From: Clostridium sp. CAG:780
GTDB taxonomy: Bacteria; Bacillota; Clostridia; TANB77; CAG-508
Direction of reading: 5' to 3'
Assembly (NCBI GenBank): GCA_000434195.1
Contig: HF994476.1
Span: 54,790-80,774, forward strand
Length of the DNA: 25,985 bases
Below are positions 23,992 through 25,985 of this stretch, piece after piece. The notes under the pieces are model-generated. The model worked only from the letters and a program-made list of their open reading frames with translations, searched no databases and had not been told where the DNA came from. The translations under genes and the position numbers were made by a program. Each line of letters begins with the position of its first letter. Position 1 is the first letter of the stretch.

Positions 23992-24073
23992 TTAAAATTC
24001 CTCCTTAAATATGAAATGATGGCTTATCTTATTGTATAATATTCGCTTTACATAAGATATGTTTCATATTTAA
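23971..24073. repeat. 103-bp perfect direct repeat, copy 2 (next to ftsZ)
   Basis: Identical to 22466-22568. Its palindromic part (24005-24073) begins 12 bases after the ftsZ stop codon and may serve as the ftsZ transcript end. Full identity points to a recent duplication. Confidence 0.97.
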
Positions 24074-24084
24074 GAAGGATTAAT

Positions 24085-25074
24085 TTATATGTTATATTTA
24101 ATTACTCTTTCTTCCGCATTCTCTTCAATGCCTGTTGCTATAACTGTTACCATTACAGCATCATGTATTCTTTCATCAACTATTGTTCCAAAAATGATGT
24201 TTGCTTCTGGATCTAAGAATTCTTTTATATATCCAACTGCTGTGCTAACTTCACTTAGTCCTAAATCAATTCCGCCAGTTACATTTACTATAAGTCCTTT
24301 TGCTCCTTTTACAGATGTTTCTAGAAGCGGACTATCCATTGCATCTATTGCTGCATCTAATGCTCTTTGGTCGCCTTCTGCAAGTCCTATACCCATATGA
24401 GCTATTCCACTATCTTTCATTATAGTTTTAATATCTGCAAAGTCGATATTGATAAATCCAGGAATTGTAATTAAGTCTGTAATTCCTTGAACACCTTTCT
24501 TTAGAACTCCATCAGCTTCACTAAAAGCTTCTACCATTGTTGTTCCCTTTGGAACAGCTTTTAGTAAGTTGTTGTTTTCTACAACAATAAGTGCATCAAC
24601 GTTTTTCTTCATTCTTGCAATTCCGTCTTCTGCATTATTTCTTCTTCTTTTTCCTTCAAAGATAAATGGTTTTGTAACAATTCCAACTGTTAATATTCCC
24701 ATTGATTTAGCAATTTCACATACTACTGGTGCTGCTCCTGTACCTGTTCCTCCACCCATTCCGGCTGTAACAAATACCATATCAGTTCCTGTAAGTACAC
24801 TTCTAATATTTTCCTCGTCTTCTCTTGCTGCCATTTCTCCAAGTATTGGATTAGAACCTGCACCCAACCCTTTAGTTGTGTTTTTTCCTATATGCATTTG
24901 AAAATTTGCTTTTGATTGAGCTAGTGCTTGTTCTTCTGTATTTATAGCTATAAATTGAACATTTCTTATTCCTTCTTCAATCATTCTATTTACAGCATTA
25001 TTTCCTGCTCCTCCGACACCTATTACTTTTATTTTTACTAAGTTGTCTTCATTATTTTGTTCAGAATATCTCAT
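24085..25074 (-). CDS. ftsZ: FtsZ cell-division GTPase, short form without C-terminal tail
   Basis: This 329-residue tubulin-like protein polymerises into the division ring. The GTP-binding core is complete: VIGVGGAGNNAVNRM, the GMGGGTGTGAAP loop, KPFIFEGKRR, and the synergy loop GFINIDFADIKTIM. The fold ends at VTVIATGI, and only about 13 residues (ENAEERVIKYNI) follow. Typical homologues of about 360-390 residues continue with a flexible linker and a conserved peptide (DIPxFLR type) that binds FtsA, SepF or other partners; neither is present in any frame downstream. I chose the ATG at 25074, which has AAGGA eight bases upstream, over one nine bases earlier. The gene stands outside a dcw cluster, after a HAD hydrolase. 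Confidence 0.95.
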   Translation of the reverse strand: MRYSEQNNEDNLVKIKVIGVGGAGNNAVNRMIEEGIRNVQFIAINTEEQALAQSKANFQMHIGKNTTKGLGAGSNPILGEMAAREDEENIRSVLTGTDMVFVTAGMGGGTGTGAAPVVCEIAKSMGILTVGIVTKPFIFEGKRRRNNAEDGIARMKKNVDALIVVENNNLLKAVPKGTTMVEAFSEADGVLKKGVQGITDLITIPGFINIDFADIKTIMKDSGIAHMGIGLAEGDQRALDAAIDAMDSPLLETSVKGAKGLIVNVTGGIDLGLSEVSTAVGYIKEFLDPEANIIFGTIVDERIHDAVMVTVIATGIEENAEERVIKYNI

Positions 25075-25147
25075 CTTTAACATCCTTTCTTACTTTGTAA
25101 TATTCGCATTTATATCTTACTACTTTTTTTATGATTAATCAACTGTT

Positions 25148-25798
25148 TTAAAGAATTTTCCTAAGTTCCGGCAATTTATGTATTGTTGTTATATTCTCCG
25201 TATTAATATCTTCTTCTGATGTTTTATTTAGATATATTGCTTTTATTCCTGCATTAACTGCTCCTTTTATGTCAGTTTTTAAGCTATCACCTATCATAAT
25301 ACATTCGTCTTTTGCATAACTTCCTATGGCTATCTCAAAACTTTCTTTGTTAGGTTTCATTGGTATATCTTCTGTTATATAAAAATCAGAAAAATATTTA
25401 TATAAATTAGCATTTTTTAATCTTCCAATTTGTGAATCTCTAAGCCAGTTTGACAAAATTGCTAAATTATATTTTTTACTTAGATATTCTAAAGTTTCTA
25501 CAATCGAACTATCAATTTTATCAGGTATACAAGTTTTTAAATTTTCTGACCATCTTTCCATAAAGTCATCTGGCAATTTATATCCCAATTCATCTTCAAC
25601 AGTCTTTTGCATTTTTTCTTTATTATATGTAATATTTCTTCCATCTTCATATATATCTATAGCATGCTTTACGGCATCCATATCTTTGCTTGTATATTTT
25701 AATCCTAAATCTTCAAAGCTTTTCTCTACTGCTCCCCAGTATTCTTCTTTCCAGTCTATTAATGTATTGTCTAAATCAAATATTAGTCTTTTAATCAT
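25148..25798 (-). CDS. HAD-superfamily hydrolase
   Basis: This 216-residue cytosolic phosphatase-like protein has all four HAD motifs: FDLDNT (nucleophile and acid Asp pair, residues 8 and 10), ILSNW, the Lys in MKPNKE, and GDSLKTDIKGA. The helical cap between motifs I and II marks subfamily IA, as in phosphoglycolate phosphatase or pyrimidine 5'-nucleotidase (YjjG-like). The substrate cannot be read from sequence. AGAGGT lies upstream of the ATG. A strong promoter is at 25824-25852. Only 64 bases and no hairpin separate it from ftsZ, so the two may be co-transcribed. Confidence 0.92.
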   Translation of the reverse strand: MIKRLIFDLDNTLIDWKEEYWGAVEKSFEDLGLKYTSKDMDAVKHAIDIYEDGRNITYNKEKMQKTVEDELGYKLPDDFMERWSENLKTCIPDKIDSSIVETLEYLSKKYNLAILSNWLRDSQIGRLKNANLYKYFSDFYITEDIPMKPNKESFEIAIGSYAKDECIMIGDSLKTDIKGAVNAGIKAIYLNKTSEEDINTENITTIHKLPELRKIL

Positions 25799-25823
25799 TT
25801 TGTTTTACCTCTTTCGTGCTCAA

Positions 25824-25852
25824 ATTATATAATGGTAAACATTAAAAGTCAA
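25824..25852 (-). promoter_or_regulatory. Promoter of the HAD hydrolase (and possibly ftsZ)
   Basis: Minus-strand TTGACT (25852-25847) and TATAAT (25829-25824) with a 17-base spacer, about 26 bases before the start codon. Confidence 0.85.
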
Positions 25853-25860
25853 TGGTTAGC

Positions 25861-25909
25861 ATACAAAAATAGCCATCAAAACTATTGTTTTTAATGGCTA
25901 TTTTTGTAT
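25861..25909. terminator. Strong bidirectional terminator hairpin
   Basis: A perfect 16-bp stem (25861-25876 with 25894-25909), with a further inner 5-bp stem (25878-25882 with 25887-25891). T-rich arms occur on both strands. It most likely ends a minus-strand gene lying to the right of the window. Confidence 0.75.
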
Positions 25910-25937
25910 AGGTATTATTTTGAGAGTATAAACTTAA

Positions 25938-25980
25938 GTGTGTAAAATCAAAAGAAATTTTGATTATGCACGCTTTTTTT
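25938..25980 (+). terminator. Plus-strand terminator-like hairpin
   Basis: A 16-bp stem with one mismatch and two G-U pairs (25938-25953 with 25958-25973), a GAAA tetraloop and seven T residues (25974-25980). No plus-strand gene precedes it within the window, so it may belong to a gene converging from the right or to a small RNA. Confidence 0.7.
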
Positions 25981-25985
25981 GTGCA

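Noticed and set aside
22466..24073. Ordinary transposon with 103-bp target-site duplication
   Set aside because: No transposase and no inverted ends are present at the inner borders, and target duplications of this length are not known.
1..25985. CRISPR array, tRNA genes or prophage
   Set aside because: No evenly spaced identical repeats, no tRNA cloverleaf-like segments with GGTTCRA arms, and no phage structural genes were seen.

Overview
The window is very AT-rich and reads as a chromosomal segment of a low-GC anaerobic Bacillota, most likely an uncultured Clostridia-type organism. The reasons are strong AAGGAGG-type ribosome sites, clear TTGACA/TATAAT promoters, intrinsic terminators after most units, a pta-ackA acetate pathway, a ZIP metal transporter, a DUF362 protein and a DUF4143-type ATPase. 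TGA is used as a stop (for example at 1059, 12216 and 22608), so the code is the standard bacterial one and not that of mollicutes. Nearly all genes lie on the minus strand. The exceptions are a Xer-type recombinase and one 96-codon gene.

Layout from left to right. 1-1058: AT-rich DNA without a gene, holding a few diverged short repeats. 1059-6154 (minus): an unknown protein with a CGGH motif, a MATE exporter fused to a cytidylate-kinase-like domain, a DUF362 protein and a membrane-anchored extracellular protein. 6471-7442 (plus): a tyrosine recombinase followed by a 153-bp nested palindrome. 7688-9910 (minus): pta-ackA, converting acetyl-CoA to acetate with ATP formation. 10055-10394 (minus): RNase P RNA with its own promoter and terminator. 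10707-12095 (minus): an L,D-transpeptidase gene, visibly richer in GC than its surroundings. 12216-13115 (minus) and 13226-13516 (plus): two proteins of unknown function.

13518-20064 (minus) runs as two tandem membrane proteins with polytopic, GT-C-like architecture, then der (ribosome-assembly GTPase), plsY and gpsA. gpsA makes glycerol-3-phosphate and plsY acylates it, so they form a phospholipid-synthesis pair. A second palindromic element sits between der and plsY and overlaps the end of der. Next come rpmF (L32), mnmA (tRNA 2-thiouridylase), a ZIP transporter, a DUF4143 ATPase, an ftsZ and a HAD hydrolase.

The most striking structure is at 22466-24073. A perfect 103-bp direct repeat, made of the ZIP gene's first seven codons, its ribosome site and a 69-bp upstream palindrome, flanks the ATPase gene and leaves a beheaded 5' remnant of the ZIP gene beside ftsZ. 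This looks like a recent insertion or duplication event. The adjacent ftsZ ends right after its GTPase core and lacks the usual linker and C-terminal partner-binding peptide. I do not see a CRISPR array, tRNA, prophage or clear insertion sequence. No complete unknown system can be claimed; the best leads are the repeat-flanked ATPase module, the tail-less FtsZ, the MATE-kinase fusion and the two large palindromes.
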